Shown: in pieces, positions 35,688-50,200 of the stretch
Layout: the number at the start of each line of letters is the position of its first letter
Position numbering within the stretch: position 1 is the first letter of the stretch
From: Brachynemurus nebulosus
Lineage: Eukaryota; Arthropoda; Insecta; Neuroptera; Myrmeleontidae
Assembly: GCA_035578155.1 (NCBI GenBank)
Contig: JAPWDM010000022.1
Coordinates: 4,899,076 to 4,963,075 of the forward strand
Length of the DNA: 64,000 nucleotides
Direction of reading: 5' to 3'
Notes under the pieces: generated by a model
The model's database searches: none
The model's input: the letters and a program-made list of their open reading frames with translations, nothing else
What the model was told of the DNA's origin: nothing
Position numbers and translations under genes: made by a program

Positions 35688-35872
35688 TTTCCTATTTTGT
35701 GAATTTTTTTTAATAACTCGGTCGGTATTGAGTTTATAACAAAAATCCTTTATCACAGCGTTAACTAATGGTTAAGGTACTAGAATAAATACAATTTACT
35801 TCTATAACGTTTTCCGTTATTTTTTTTATAGCCACCTAAATGTTAAGTGCGTCGTCTTACACGACACTACCC

Positions 35873-36918
35873 TACAGTAGCATCATAAAATATAAATGGA
35901 AATATATTTCTTGTGAGAAGTAATTGCCAGTTTGAAAAAGCCGGCTGTTGTTTTCGATCAACTCAATAGCAATGATAATTTGAATTGATTAATTTAAATT
36001 TAGTATGGCGGATGCTAATCATATTAATTAACGTTTAACATATTTCAGCCGAAATTTCATAGATACTGCCTATGTCAGCAGTCTTCAAAATTTTTGAGAT
36101 ACCTACATGTTCAAACTTTTTTCCCCAGAAATGTTTAAAAATTGCCTAAGTATATACTTTAAAAAACTACATGCGCTCCACTTTGGAAACCATTGGTCTA
36201 AATTATTGGTTCCTAATCTTTTCAATACTGTAAAATACTTTTCTAATCAAGAAATATAGATGGAATTAAAATTTTTACTTCTTTTATTTTAGCCAGCTAG
36301 AATTACTAATTTAAAAGTAATACTATTGGAATTTATTGTTATTGGAAAGTCAGATAAATAAATTAATAATCATTTAATACGATATTTGTGATGAATGTCT
36401 TTTGTACTTTTTATATTTTTATATTGTCATTATACGAGACAATACTACCCTAGTTTAATTTTCTAAATTTAAAATTCATTTATAATTCATTCCCTTTTTG
36501 CTTTTATACTAGGCAATGTAAAAAATTCTCATTTGCATAAATATCGCACCTCAGCAACAACATTATTACAACTTTTATATAAATTGCATATCTAATACGA
36601 CGCTGTTGTTACCGAGGTGCGGTATGATGTTGAAAAACAATAAAATTTTAACAGTTCTTGGTTCATTCATGTTGACTTTATAAACTTTATTTTATAACTT
36701 ATTGTTTATACACAGTTAGATTTAACATAAAAATTACAACTCTTCACGAAGTGTTGAGATGAGTATTGAAAGGCCGCCTTTAGCGTACGTAGGAAAATCC
36801 AGTACAGGAAAATCCACTTAGGTTGAAGGTTTTCTACCCCCTCGCGATGTTAAGCCTTTAATTTTTTGTCCCCAAGATCTTGCAGGGTCTTTGAGTTGAT
36901 GTAACAATTAGTTGACTC
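35873..36918. other. Noncoding, one hairpin
   Basis: cgcacctcagcaacaaca (36545-36562) and tgttgttaccgaggtgcg (36604-36621) form an 18-bp stem with one mismatch and a 41-nt AT-rich loop. Nothing else recognised. Confidence 0.5.
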
Positions 36919-37645
36919 ACAAGTAAAGGACCCGAGGCCGGACCTATCGATTTTGATGAAACTTAATATGTTGTAGAACACTAAAAAATAAGCGACCTTA
37001 TAAAAACTTTACATACGACAGTCCAACTTCAGAACCACTTATTGTGAGATTATTACCCACTGTCAGTGTATTAATATTAAAAATGAGTGTATGTTAACTA
37101 GTATGTAATTTAAGAGGGTGACTCACCCCCTCTCCAATGTTGCTCAAACTGAATTTTGAAATCGAAAATTTCATTTCTACGTTATTCTAAATGTCTTAAA
37201 CTATTTTCCATGAAGAAGAACTTCTTGAACTACTCAAGTAGTACGACTATTCGACACAGTCACCCCCTAGTTAACTACCCCTAGACTGAATATTAGGACA
37301 TTGAGCAAAAACAGGTCAATTAGATTTTCTGACGTAGATTTCAAATCTATAAACTTTTTGCAAAATTAACCCCTAAATTTTAACCCCCAGCCACCCCTGT
37401 TGACACAATTTGAACGAATTGCATGCCAATAGATAGCTCTTTAAAAAAGAGCAATACTGCCAATTGAAACTTTTGCTCTATCTCTTACCGTTTTCGAGAT
37501 ATTTAAAAAATTGGAGGGCGATTTCACCCCTTCAAACCGTTTTTTCCGCCGATAAAAAAAATACGTGTCGCTTATTTTTTAGTGTTCTACAACATATCAA
37601 AGTTTCATCAAAATCGATAGGTCCGGCCTCTGGCCCTTTACTTGT
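36919..37645. mobile_element. 727-bp element with about 80-bp TIRs
   Basis: 36919-37010 and 37552-37645 are inverted copies: acaagtaaaggacccgaggc / gcctctggccctttacttgt, continuing through ggacctatcgattttgatga and acactaaaaaataagcgac. The centre matches repeat C at 31406-31796. Target duplication not resolved. The 68-codon frame at 37464-37670 reads through the TIR and is not a gene. Confidence 0.75.
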
Positions 37646-40600
37646 CAGTTTTATGGTGAATCGTAAATAAAACACTCGCGTATTTTTTAAATAAATATAA
37701 TTTGTTTATTAATCAATTAATTAAAGCAACAAAAATAATAATAATGTCTTACGTTGTAACAATAAAGATTTTACAAATTATTTACAGAATTGCGTTTACG
37801 GGAGAACGCGTACCCTTTAATATTGTTGTTGTTAACGAATGTAAAATCAGAATCAAAATGATACAATAATTTATAATGTTCGTTACAAAAATTTCTTATT
37901 TTCATTCTCGAATGTTTCAGAGAGTTCCATTAGAGTGCAGAAATATATTTTATTATAGATAAAAGTGAGATACAATATTAACTTAAGTAAATGTTCTTTT
38001 TCTTAGAAACTACCCCTAACTCGTTCTCCTCTGTCCAATTAAATTTGTCGGGCATATACAGTTTCGTCTGGAGAGACCGTAATTACGTTTATTGCACTTG
38101 AAAAGTACTTGATAAAATGACAGTTTTGTCCGGGAATTTTTTTTATACTTTCGTCCGGCCAGATGTTTGGGTATAATTAAATAAAAGTCTTGTGTATTAT
38201 ATGCACATTTATTATTTTGACCCAAAAACGTATTTAAGTGATATATAAGTTATTTTTCATATTTAAATATAATTAAAAAAGTTGTAATATACAAATTGGT
38301 ACATGTTGTTCATTTTTGGTTAGTACCTAATCATTTTTTTTTAATATATATGTACATATGACATAGTGGATCCTGGCTATTTTAAACTTGTTTTATTCAA
38401 ATTTTTTATGTGGTCTCTATTAATCCGAGTATTTTTGGATAATTCGAATCAACTTATATAAATATGAACAGCTTCTTTAAAATAAATGTTAACCAAAACT
38501 CAAGCAAGAAAACAAAGATTAAGTCCATATAATTTACAGTTTAAATAATTACAAAAATATATTTTGTCTTCTAAAAATTTCTGGCGACTTTCATTTTTGT
38601 TCCGGTACGAATTCAAATTTTATGTTGATATTTTGGGTAACCGATATTTTATGTCCTATTAGTACCTTATTCAGTTGTTACCCACATCAAAGACGGAAAA
38701 ACAGAATTTTCGTCAACATAAGAATAATTACTTATGCAACCAGAAAATTTTAAGAGTTTTGTATATTTGGGCATAATTTCTATTAACTGGAAATTTTAAA
38801 AATAAAAAGGCAATACTCAATCCAGTGTCCAATTTCTGTTTTATTTTTGTATTTAGATGTTAGATTTTAACTTTTGAACTGTACGCCATCAACTCTGGGA
38901 AATTTTAAAATTGACACCCTATTATTAAATGTTCCCAAATTTTTTAAAAATTTTTTTATTAATATTATATGGTCCTTTAGCAACTGATCGGCTAATTTTT
39001 AGGTGATATCTATTTAATTTTTTTAATAAAGAAAAAAACGATATTATAGTTATTATAAATACAAATTTAGTAATATCATATTTATATCAAATACCCTATA
39101 TTTGGATACATATCCTATATATGGAATTACCGGTAATAAAATCTGACGAAAATGTAACCATAAAATGTAAGACCCCAAACGAAAAAAGGTTTATTACTTG
39201 ATTGTGGTGATTAAAATGGACGAAATTGACATCGCCCACATTTGTCGTCCTAGCGACCTACGTCATTATGTTCTTATTCACTTTAATTAAGAGAGAGATA
39301 TTAAAAGTTAACATATTGGTGTTTTTATGCAACTAACACAACATATTTGTTTTAACTATTGTCAACCCTATTACAATATTTGATTTTGCCAATTTCATGA
39401 GTGGATTTCCAAGTTTTTCATTGATTTGGAAACTTTCAATGGAAATTTATTTGAAATTACCTAGTGCCTGTTTCCTACGTCGTTACAGTACATCTACAAA
39501 AACACGGATCTGAGGCCTCTGAGAGAACTAAAAATCATTTGTAAATAAAAAAAAAATATATGCACATCGAGGAAGTGCGGAGGTACTATCGACCGAAAAC
39601 TTGCAGATGAACACACGAACTAGTGTTTGCAAAAACTTCCGCAAGTGACTTGCATGTGTACACTAAGCATGACATCATTTTCTGAATGTAGGCGAATTAA
39701 ATATAAATGAATATTCCGAGGCTACAGAAGTATCCTACATAATATTTAACCTCTTGCGAAAAAGAGAAAAAGAAAGGTTTAAACATACGTAACTTTCTTT
39801 TATACAAAAAAAAGATGTTAATAAATAATAAGCTATTTGCAAAAAATAGATATTTCCTACATAGTTATTTAATGAAGAATTTTGGTTAAGGCGGTGTGCT
39901 AGTTTAGGGACGTAAAATTAGGATTTGTTTCAGGCTAATTAAATAAAAATATCCCTGTCGCGGCACCCTGTGTAACACAGCGAAATTTTATTTTTATGGG
40001 TCTAAACTGCAAAAGTATACAAAAAATTGATTGGTTGATTTAAAATACTGTCTTCAAAAACCCTTATTAATTTTCTTGTTTGAATTTTCGGTGGTCCAAT
40101 ATCGTTATAAAAAAAGAAACGAATGAAAAAATATTATTTTTGTCTAGAAATGAAGAAATTCGTTAGTTATCCTTCCGGTAATTATAATTATATTTAAGCA
40201 AAGTACTCTAAAATTGATGTAATTGTTTGATCGTCGAAATCGATTGTTCATATTTAATTATCTGATAGATGGACACATAGTTAAATGAATTGCCTGGAGT
40301 TATTTGATTTTAACCGACGTACGTATCTATATAATAGACTAAATAGACCCTTTCAATTACAATCAAAGCTTAATCACTCGACGTATACGTACGCGTGTAA
40401 CATAGTTACAGCCATTGATCTCATACGTCCCTATTCCGTTGCCGTAATTTACATAAAAACAATTAAAATATACATACGTATGTAATTAAAATGTACTTTT
40501 TCCACTGAATATTGTAGATACAGTAATTAAATATTGTGTATATAAACATTTATAAAGAATTGACCGCACCTGAAACAACAGTAGATAAAAAAATTTTGCG

Positions 40601-40707
40601 AACAAATGAAAAATTCCCACAATGTTTGGTTAATTAAATAACTTTTGTTCCTTTATTTCCAATTTATTTCTAATGGAAAAAGGAACTTAGCCACGGTAGT
40701 TAAGAGT
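37646..40707. other. Noncoding, nothing recognised
   Basis: Three kilobases of AT-rich sequence. Short frames at 38016-38225 and 40285-40485 have no known motif. An acttgc/gtgtaca motif cluster at 39596-39668 resembles the palindromic repeat at 33.3 kb. Confidence 0.4.
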
Positions 40708-41207
40708 NNNNNNNNNNNNNNNNNNNNNNNNNNNNNNNNNNNNNNNNNNNNNNNNNNNNNNNNNNNNNNNNNNNNNNNNNNNNNNNNNNNNNNNNNNNNN
40801 NNNNNNNNNNNNNNNNNNNNNNNNNNNNNNNNNNNNNNNNNNNNNNNNNNNNNNNNNNNNNNNNNNNNNNNNNNNNNNNNNNNNNNNNNNNNNNNNNNNN
40901 NNNNNNNNNNNNNNNNNNNNNNNNNNNNNNNNNNNNNNNNNNNNNNNNNNNNNNNNNNNNNNNNNNNNNNNNNNNNNNNNNNNNNNNNNNNNNNNNNNNN
41001 NNNNNNNNNNNNNNNNNNNNNNNNNNNNNNNNNNNNNNNNNNNNNNNNNNNNNNNNNNNNNNNNNNNNNNNNNNNNNNNNNNNNNNNNNNNNNNNNNNNN
41101 NNNNNNNNNNNNNNNNNNNNNNNNNNNNNNNNNNNNNNNNNNNNNNNNNNNNNNNNNNNNNNNNNNNNNNNNNNNNNNNNNNNNNNNNNNNNNNNNNNNN
41201 NNNNNNN
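40708..41207. other. Assembly gap, 500 N
   Basis: Exactly 500 ambiguous bases lie between unique sequence and the satellite array. The round number suggests a placeholder or scaffolded gap of uncertain true length. Frames that cross it are meaningless. Confidence 0.99.
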
Positions 41208-44200
41208 ATGTCTTGAAGATTTTATAATACAATTTAAACTTATTGATGTAGACAATGAATGTTCTTGAAGATTTTATAAAACAATTTAAACTTATTGATG
41301 TAGACAATGAATGTCTTGAAGATTTTATAAAACAATTTAAACTTATTGATGTAGACAATGAATGTCTTGAAGATTTTATAAAACAATTTAAACTTATTGA
41401 TGTAGACAATGAATGTCTTGAAGATTTTATAAAACAATTTAAACTTATTGATGTAGACAATGAATGTCTTGAAGATTTTATAAAACAATTTAAACTTATT
41501 GATGTAGACAATGAATGTCTTGAAGATTTTATAAAACAATTTAAACTTATTGATGTAGACAATGAATGTCTTGAAGATTTTATAAAACAATTTAAACTTA
41601 TTGATGTAGACAATAATGAATGTCTTGAAGATTTTATAAAACAATTTAAACTTATTGATGTAGACAATGAATGTCTTGAAGATTTTATAAAACAATTTAA
41701 ACTTATTGATGTAGACAATGAATGTCTTGAAGATTTTATAAAACAATTTAAACTTATTGATGTAGACAATGTAGACAATGATGTCTTGAAGATTTTATAA
41801 AACAATTTAAACTTATTGATGTAGACAATGTAGACAATGAATGTCTTGAAGATTTTATAAAACAATTTAAACTTATTGATGTAGACAATGAATGTCTTGA
41901 AGATTTTATAAAACAATTTAAACTTATTGATGTAGACAATGTAGACAATGAATGTCTTGAAGATTTTATAAAACAATTTAAACTTATTGATGTAGACAAT
42001 GAATGTCTTGAAGATTTATAAAACAATTTAAACTTATTGATGTAGACAATGAATGTCTTGAAGATTTTATAAAACAATTTAAACTTATTGATGTAGACAA
42101 TGAATGTCTTGAAGATTTTATAAAACAATTTAAACTTATTGATGTAGACAATGTAGACAATGAATGTCTTGAAGATTTTATAAAACAATTTAAACTTATT
42201 GATGTAGACAATGAATGTCTTGAAGATTTTATAAAACAATTTAAACTTATTGATGTAGACAATGTAGACAATGAATGTCTTGAAGATTTTATAAAACAAT
42301 TTAAACTTATTGATGTAGACAATGAATGTCTTGAAGATTTTATAAAACAATTTAAACTTATTGATGTAGACAATGTAGACAATGAATGTCTTGAAGATTT
42401 TATAAAACAATTTAAACTTATTGATGTAGACAATGAATGTCTTGAAGATTTTATAAAACAATTTAAACTTATTGATGTAGACAATGAATGTCTTGAAGAT
42501 TTTATAAAACAATTTAAACTTATTGATGTAGACAATGAATGTCTTGAAGATTTTATAAAACAATTTAAACTTATTGATGTAGACAATGAATGTCTTGAAG
42601 ATTTTATAAAACAATTTAAACTTATTGATGTAGACAATGAATGTCTTGAAGATTTTATAAAACAATTTAAACTTATTGATGTAGACAATGAATGTCTTGA
42701 AGATTTTATAAAACAATTTAAACTTATTGATGTAGACAATGAATGTCTTGAAGATTTTATAAAACAATTTAAACTTATTGATGTAGACAATGAATGTCTT
42801 GAAGATTTTATAAAACAATTTAAACTTATTGATGTAGACAATGAATGTCTTGAAGATTTTATAAAACAATTTAAACTTATTGATGTAGACAATGAATGTC
42901 TTGAAGATTTTATAAAACAATTTAAACTTATTGATGTAGACAATGTAGACAATGAATGTCTTGAAGATTTTATAAAACAATTTAAACTTATTGATGTAGA
43001 CAATGAATGTCTTGAAGATTTTATAAAACAATTTAAACTTATTGATGTAGACAATGAATGTCTTGAAGATTTTATAAAACAATTTAAACTTATTGATGTA
43101 GACAATGAATGTCTTGAAGATTTTATAAAACAATTTAAACTTATTGATGTAGACAATGTAGACAATGAATGTCTTGAAGATTTTATAAAACAATTTAAAC
43201 TTATTGATGTAGACAATGAATGTCTTGAAGATTTTATAAAACAATTTAAACTTATTGATGTAGACAATGTAGACAATGAATGTCTTGAAGATTTTATAAA
43301 ACAATTTAAACTTATTGATGTAGACAATGTAGACAATGAATGTCTTGAAGATTTTATAAAACAATTTAAACTTATTGATGTAGACAATGTAGACAATGAA
43401 TGTCTTGAAGATTTTATAAAACAATTTAAACTTATTGATGTAGACAATGAATGTCTTGAAGATTTTATAAAACAATTTAAACTTATTGATGTAGACAATG
43501 AATGTCTTGAAGATTTTATAAAACAATTTAAACTTATTGATGTAGACAATGAATGTCTTGAAGATTTTATAAAACAATTTAAACTTATTGATGTAGACAA
43601 TGAATGTCTTGAAGATTTTATAAAACAATTTAAACTTATTGATGTAGACAATGAATGTCTTGAAGATTTTATAAAACAATTTAAACTTATTGATGTAGAC
43701 AATGAATGTCTTGAAGATTTTATAAAACAATTTAAACTTATTGATGTAGACAATGTAGACAATGAATGTCTTGAAGATTTTATAAAACAATTTAAACTTA
43801 TTGATGTAGACAATGAATGTCTTGAAGATTTTATAAAACAATTTAAACTTATTGATGTAGACAATGAATGTCTTGAAGATTTTATAAAACAATTTAAACT
43901 TATTGATGTAGACAATGAATGTCTTGAAGATTTTATAAAACAATTTAAACTTATTGATGTAGACAATGAATGTCTTGAAGATTTTATAAAACAATTTAAA
44001 CTTATTGATGTAGACAATGAATGTCTTGAAGATTTTATAAAACAATTTAAACTTATTGATGTAGACAATGTAGACAATGAATGTCTTGAAGATTTTATAA
44101 AACAATTTAAACTTATTGATGTAGACAATGTAGACAATGAATGTCTTGAAGATTTTATAAAACAATTTAAACTTATTGATGTAGACAATGAATGTCTTGA

Positions 44201-47200
44201 AGATTTTATAAAACAAATTAAACTTATTGATGTAGACAATGAATGTCTTAAAGATTTTATAAAACAATTTAAACTTATTGATGTAGACAATGAATGTCTT
44301 GAAGATTTTATAAAACAATTTAAACTTATTGATGTAGACAATGAATGTCTTGAAGATTTTATAAAACAATTTAAACTTATTGATGTAGACAATGAATGTC
44401 TTGAAGATTTTATAAAACAATTTAAACTTATTGATGTAGACAATGTAGACAATGAATGTCTTGAAGATTTTATAAAACAATTTAAACTTATTGATGTAGA
44501 CAATGAATGTCTTGAAGATTTTATAAAACAATTTAAACTTATTGATGTAGACAATGAATGTCTTGAAGATTTTATAAAACAATTTAAACTTATTGATGTA
44601 GACAATGAATGTCTTGAAGATTTTATAAAACAATTTAAACTTATTGATGTAGACAATGTAGACAATGAATGTCTTGAAGATTTTATAAAACAATTTAAAC
44701 TTATTGATGTAGACAATGAATGTCTTGAAGATTTTATAAAACAATTTAAAACTTATTGATGTAGACAATGAATGTCTTGAAGATTTTATAAAACAATTTA
44801 AACTTATTGATGTAGACAATGTAGACAATGAATGTCTTGAAGATTTTATAAAACAATTTAAACTTATTGATGTAGACAATGTAGACAATGAATGTCTTGA
44901 AGATTTTATAAAACAATTTAAACTTATTGATGTAGACAATGTAGACAATGAATGTCTTGAAGATTTTATAAAACAATTTAAACTTATTGATGTAGACAAT
45001 GTAGACAATGAATGTCTTGAAGATTTTATAAAACAATTTAAACTTATTGATGTAGACAATGTAGACAATGAATGTCTTGAAGATTTTATAAAACAATTTA
45101 AACTTATTGATGTAGACAATGAATGTCTTGAAGATTTTATAAAACAATTTAAACTTATTGATGTAGACAATGTAGACAATGAATGTCTTGAAGATTTTAT
45201 AAAACAATTAAAACTTATTGATGTAGACAATGAATGTCTTGAAGATTTTATAAAACAATTTAAACTTATTGATGTAGACAATGAATGTCTTGAAGATTTT
45301 ATAAAACAATTTAAACTTATTGATGTAGACAATGAATGTCTTGAAGATTTTATAAAACAATTTAAACTTATTGATGTAGACAATGTAGACAATGAATGTC
45401 TTGAAGATTTTATAAAACAATTTAAACTTATTGATGTAGACGATGTAGACAATGAATGTCTTGAAGATTTTATAAAACAATTTAAACTTATTGATGTAGA
45501 CAATGTAGACAATGAATGTCTTGAAGATTTTATAAAACAATTTAAACTTATTGATGTAGACAACGTAGACAATGAATGTCTTGAAGATTTTATAAAACAA
45601 TTTAAACTTATTGATGTAGACAATGAATGTCTTGAAGATTTTATAAAACAATTTAAACTTATTGATGTAGACAATGTAGACAATGAATGTCTTGAAGATT
45701 TTATAAAACAATTTAAACTTATTGATGTAGACAATGAATGTCTTGAAGATTTTATAAAACAATTTAAACTTATTGATGTAGACAATGAATGTCTTGAAGA
45801 TTTTATAAAACAATTTAAACTTATTGATGTAGACAATGAATGTCTTGAAGATTTTATAAAACAATTTAAACTTATTGATGTAGACAATGAATGTCTTGAA
45901 GATTTTATAAAACAATTTAAACTTATTGATGTAGACAATGAATGTCTTGAAGATTTTATAAAACAATTTAAACTTATTGATGTAGACAATGAATGTCTTG
46001 AAGATTTTATAAAACAATTTAAACTTATTGATGTAGACAATGAATGTCTTGAAGATTCTATAAAACAATTTAAACTTATTGATGTAGACAATGTAGACAA
46101 TGAATGTCTTGAAGATTTTATAAAACAATTTAAACTTATTGATGTAGACAATGAATGTCTTGAAGATTTTATAAAACAATTTAAACTTATTGATGTAGAC
46201 AATGAATGTCTTGAAGATTTTATAAAACAATTTAAACTTATTGATGTAGACAATGTAGACAATGAATGTCTTGAAGATTTTATAAAACAATTTAAACTTA
46301 TTGATGTAGACAATGTAGACAATGAATGTCTTGAAGATTTTATAAAACAATTTAAACTTATTGATGTAGACAATGAATGTCTTGAAGATTTTATAAAACA
46401 ATTTAAACTTATTGATGTAGACAATGAATGTCTTGAAGATTTTATAAAACAATTTAAACTTATTGATGTAGACAATGAATGTCTTGAAGATTTTATAAAA
46501 AAATTTAAACTTATTGATGTAGACAATGAATGTCTTGAAGATTTTATAAAACAATTTAAACTTATTGATGTAGACAATGAATGTCTTGAAGATTTTATAA
46601 AACAATTTAAACTTATTGATGTAGACAATGAATGTCTTGAAGATTTTATAAAACAATTTAAACTTATTGATGTAGACAATGAATGTCTTGAAGATTTTAT
46701 AAAACAATTTAAACTTATTGATGTAGACAATGAATGTCTTGAAGATTTTATAAAACAATTTAAACTTATTGATGTAGACAATGAATGTCTTGAAGATTTT
46801 ATAAAACAATTTAAACTTATTGATGTAGACAATGAATGTCTTGAAGATTTTATAAAACAATTTAAACTTATTGATGTAGACAATGAATGTCTTGAAGATT
46901 CTATAAAACAATTTAAACTTATTGATGTAGACAATGTAGACAATGAATGTCTTGAAGATTTTATAAAACAATTTAAACTTATTGATGTAGACAATGAATG
47001 TCTTGAAGATTTTATAAAACAATTTAAACTTATTGATGTAGACAATGAATGTCTTGAAGATTTTATAAAACAATTTAAACTTATTGATGTAGACAATGAA
47101 TGTCTTGAAGATTTTATAAAACAATTTAAACTTATTGATGTAGACAATGTAGACAATGAATGTCTTGAAGATTTTATAAAACAATTTAAACTTATTGATG

Positions 47201-50200
47201 TAGACAATGAATGTCTTGAAGATTTTATAAAACAATTTAAACTTATTGATGTAGACAATGTAGACAATGAATGTCTTGAAGATTTTATAAAACAATTTAA
47301 ACTTATTGATGTAGACAATGTAGACAATGAATGTCTTGAAGATTTTATAAAACAATTTAAACTTATTGATGTAGACAATGAATGTCTTGAAGATTTTATA
47401 AAACAATTTAAACTTATTGATGTAGACAATGTAGACAATGAATGTCTTGAAGATTTTATAAAACAATTTAAACTTATTGATGTAGACAATGTAGACAATG
47501 AATGTCTTGAAGATTTTATAAAACAATTTAAACTTATTGATGTAGACAATGTAGACAATGAATGTCTTGAAGATTTTATAAAACAATTTAAACTTATTGA
47601 TGTAGACAATGTAGACAATGAATGTCTTGAAGATTTTATAAAACAATTTAAACTTATTGATATAGACAATGTAGACAATGAATGTCTTGAAGATTTTATA
47701 AAACAATTTAAACTTATTGATGTAGACAATGTAGACAATGAATGTCTTGAAGATTTTATAAAACAATTTAAACTTATTGATGTAGACAATGAATGTCTTG
47801 AAGATTTTATAAAACAATTTAAACTTATTGATGTAGACAATGTAGACAATGAATGTCTTGAAGATTTTATAAAACAATTTAAACTTATTGATGCAGACAA
47901 TGAATGTCTTGAAGATTTTATAAAAAAATTTAAACTTATTGATGTAGACAATGAATGTCTTGAAGATTTTATAAAACAATTTAAACTTATTGATGTAGAC
48001 AATGAATGTCTTGAAGATTTTATAAAACAATTTAAACTTATTGATGTAGACAATGAATGTCTTGAAGATTTTATAAAACAATTTAAACTTATTGATGTAG
48101 ACAATGAATGTCTTGAAGATTTTATAAAACAATTTAAACTTATTGATGTAGACAATGAATGTCTTGAAGATTTTATAAAACAATTTAAACTTATTGATGT
48201 AGACAATGTAGACAATGAATGTCTTGAAGATTTTATAAAACAATTTAAACTTATTGATGTAGACAATGAATGTCTTGAAGATTTTATAAAACAATTTAAA
48301 CTTATTGATGTAGACAATGAATGTCTTGAAGATTTTATAAAACAATTTAAACTTATTGATGTAGACAATGAATGTCTTGAAGATTTTATAAAACAATTTA
48401 AACTTATTGATGTAGACAATGTAGACAATGAATGTCTTGAAGATTTTATAAAACAATTTAAACTTATTGATGTAGACAATGAATGTCTTGAAGATTTTAT
48501 AAAACAATTTAAACTTATTGATGTAGACAATGTAGACAATGAATGTCTTGAAGATTTTATAAAACAATTTAAACTTATTGATGTAGACAATGTAGACAAT
48601 GAATGTCTTGAAGATTTTATAAAACAATTTAAACTTATTGATGTAGACAATGTAGACAATGAATGTCTTGAAGATTTTATAAAACAATTTAAACTTATTG
48701 ATGTAGACAATGTAGACAATGAATGTCTTGAAGATTTTATAAAACAATTTAAACTTATTGATGTAGACAATGTAGACAATGAATGTCTTGAAGATTTTAT
48801 AAAACAATTTAAACTTATTGATGTAGACAATGAATGTCTTGAAGATTTTATAAAACAATTTAAACTTATTGATGTAGACAATGTAGACAATGAATGTCTT
48901 GAAGATTTTATAAAACAATTTAAACTTATTGATGTAGACAATGAATGTCTTGAAGATTTTATAAAACAATTTAAACTTATTGATGTAGACAATGAATGTC
49001 TTGAAGATTTTATAAAACAATTTAAACTTATTGATGTAGACAATGAATGTCTTGAAGATTTTATAAAACAATTTAAACTTATTGATGTAGACAATGTAGA
49101 CAATGAATGTCTTGAAGATTTTATAAAACAATTTAAACTTATTGATGTAGACAATGAATGTCTTGAAGATTTTATAAAACAATTTAAACTTATTGATGTA
49201 GACAATGTAGACAATGAATGTCTTGAAGATTTTATAAAACAATTTAAACTTATTGATGTAGACAATGAATGTCTTGAAGATTTTATAAAACAATTTAAAC
49301 TTATTGATGTAGACAATGAATGTCTTGAAGATTTTATAAAACAATTTAAACTTATTGATGTAGACAATGAATGTCTTGAAGATTTTATAAAACAATTTAA
49401 ACTTATTGATGTAGACAATGTAGACAATGAATGTCTTGAAGATTTTATAAAACAATTTAAACTTATTGATGTAGACAATGAATGTCTTGAAGATTTTATA
49501 AAACAATTTAAACTTATTGATGTAGACAATGAATGTCTTGAAGATTTTATAAAACAATTTAAACTTATTGATGTAGACAATGTAGACAATGAATGTCTTG
49601 AAGATTTTATAAAACAATTTAAACTTATTGATGTAGACAATGTAGACAATGAATGTCTTGAAGATTTTATAAAACAATTTAAACTTATTGATGTAGACAA
49701 TGAATGTCTTGAAGATTTTATAAAACAATTTAAACTTATTGATGTAGACAATGAATGTCTTGAAGATTTTATAAAACAATTTAAACTTATTGATGTAGAC
49801 AATGTAGACAATGAATGTCTTGAAGATTTTATAAAACAATTTAAACTTATTGATGTAGACAATGAATGTCTTGAAGATTTTATAAAACAATTTAAACTTA
49901 TTGATGTAGACAATGTAGACAATGAATGTCTTGAAGATTTTATAAAACAATTTAAACTTATTGATGTAGACAATGTAGACAATGAATGTCTTGAAGATTT
50001 TATAAAACAATTTAAACTTATTGATGTAGACAATGTAGACAATGAATGTCTTGAAGATTTTATAAAACAATTTAAACTTATTGATGTAGACAATGTAGAC
50101 AATGAATGTCTTGAAGATTTTATAAAACAATTTAAACTTATTGATGTAGACAATGTAGACAATGAATGTCTTGAAGATTTTATAAAACAATTTAAACTTA

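Larger units (their letters stand above)
33839..35872. mobile_element. TA-flanked non-autonomous element, 2.0 kb
   Basis: Left end gggtagggtcatgtaagatg and right end (read inward) gggtagtgtcgtgtaagacg are imperfect inverted repeats of about 25 bp, with TA on both sides (33837-33838, 35873-35874), suggesting a Tc1/mariner-type insertion. gtaagatggcg recurs at 33851, 34207, 34750 and 34776. Two direct copies of a ~550-bp block (34209-34740 and 34775-35265) contain repeat family A, also seen at 11.9-12.6 kb. A smaller MITE (35295-35450) and a perfect palindrome (35650-35687) lie inside. No transposase frame. Confidence 0.6.

Noticed and set aside
38016..38225. 69-codon minus-strand frame
   Set aside because: No motif, no start context and no conserved neighbour.
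40645..41976. Open frames across the N gap
   Set aside because: They consist largely of ambiguous bases.
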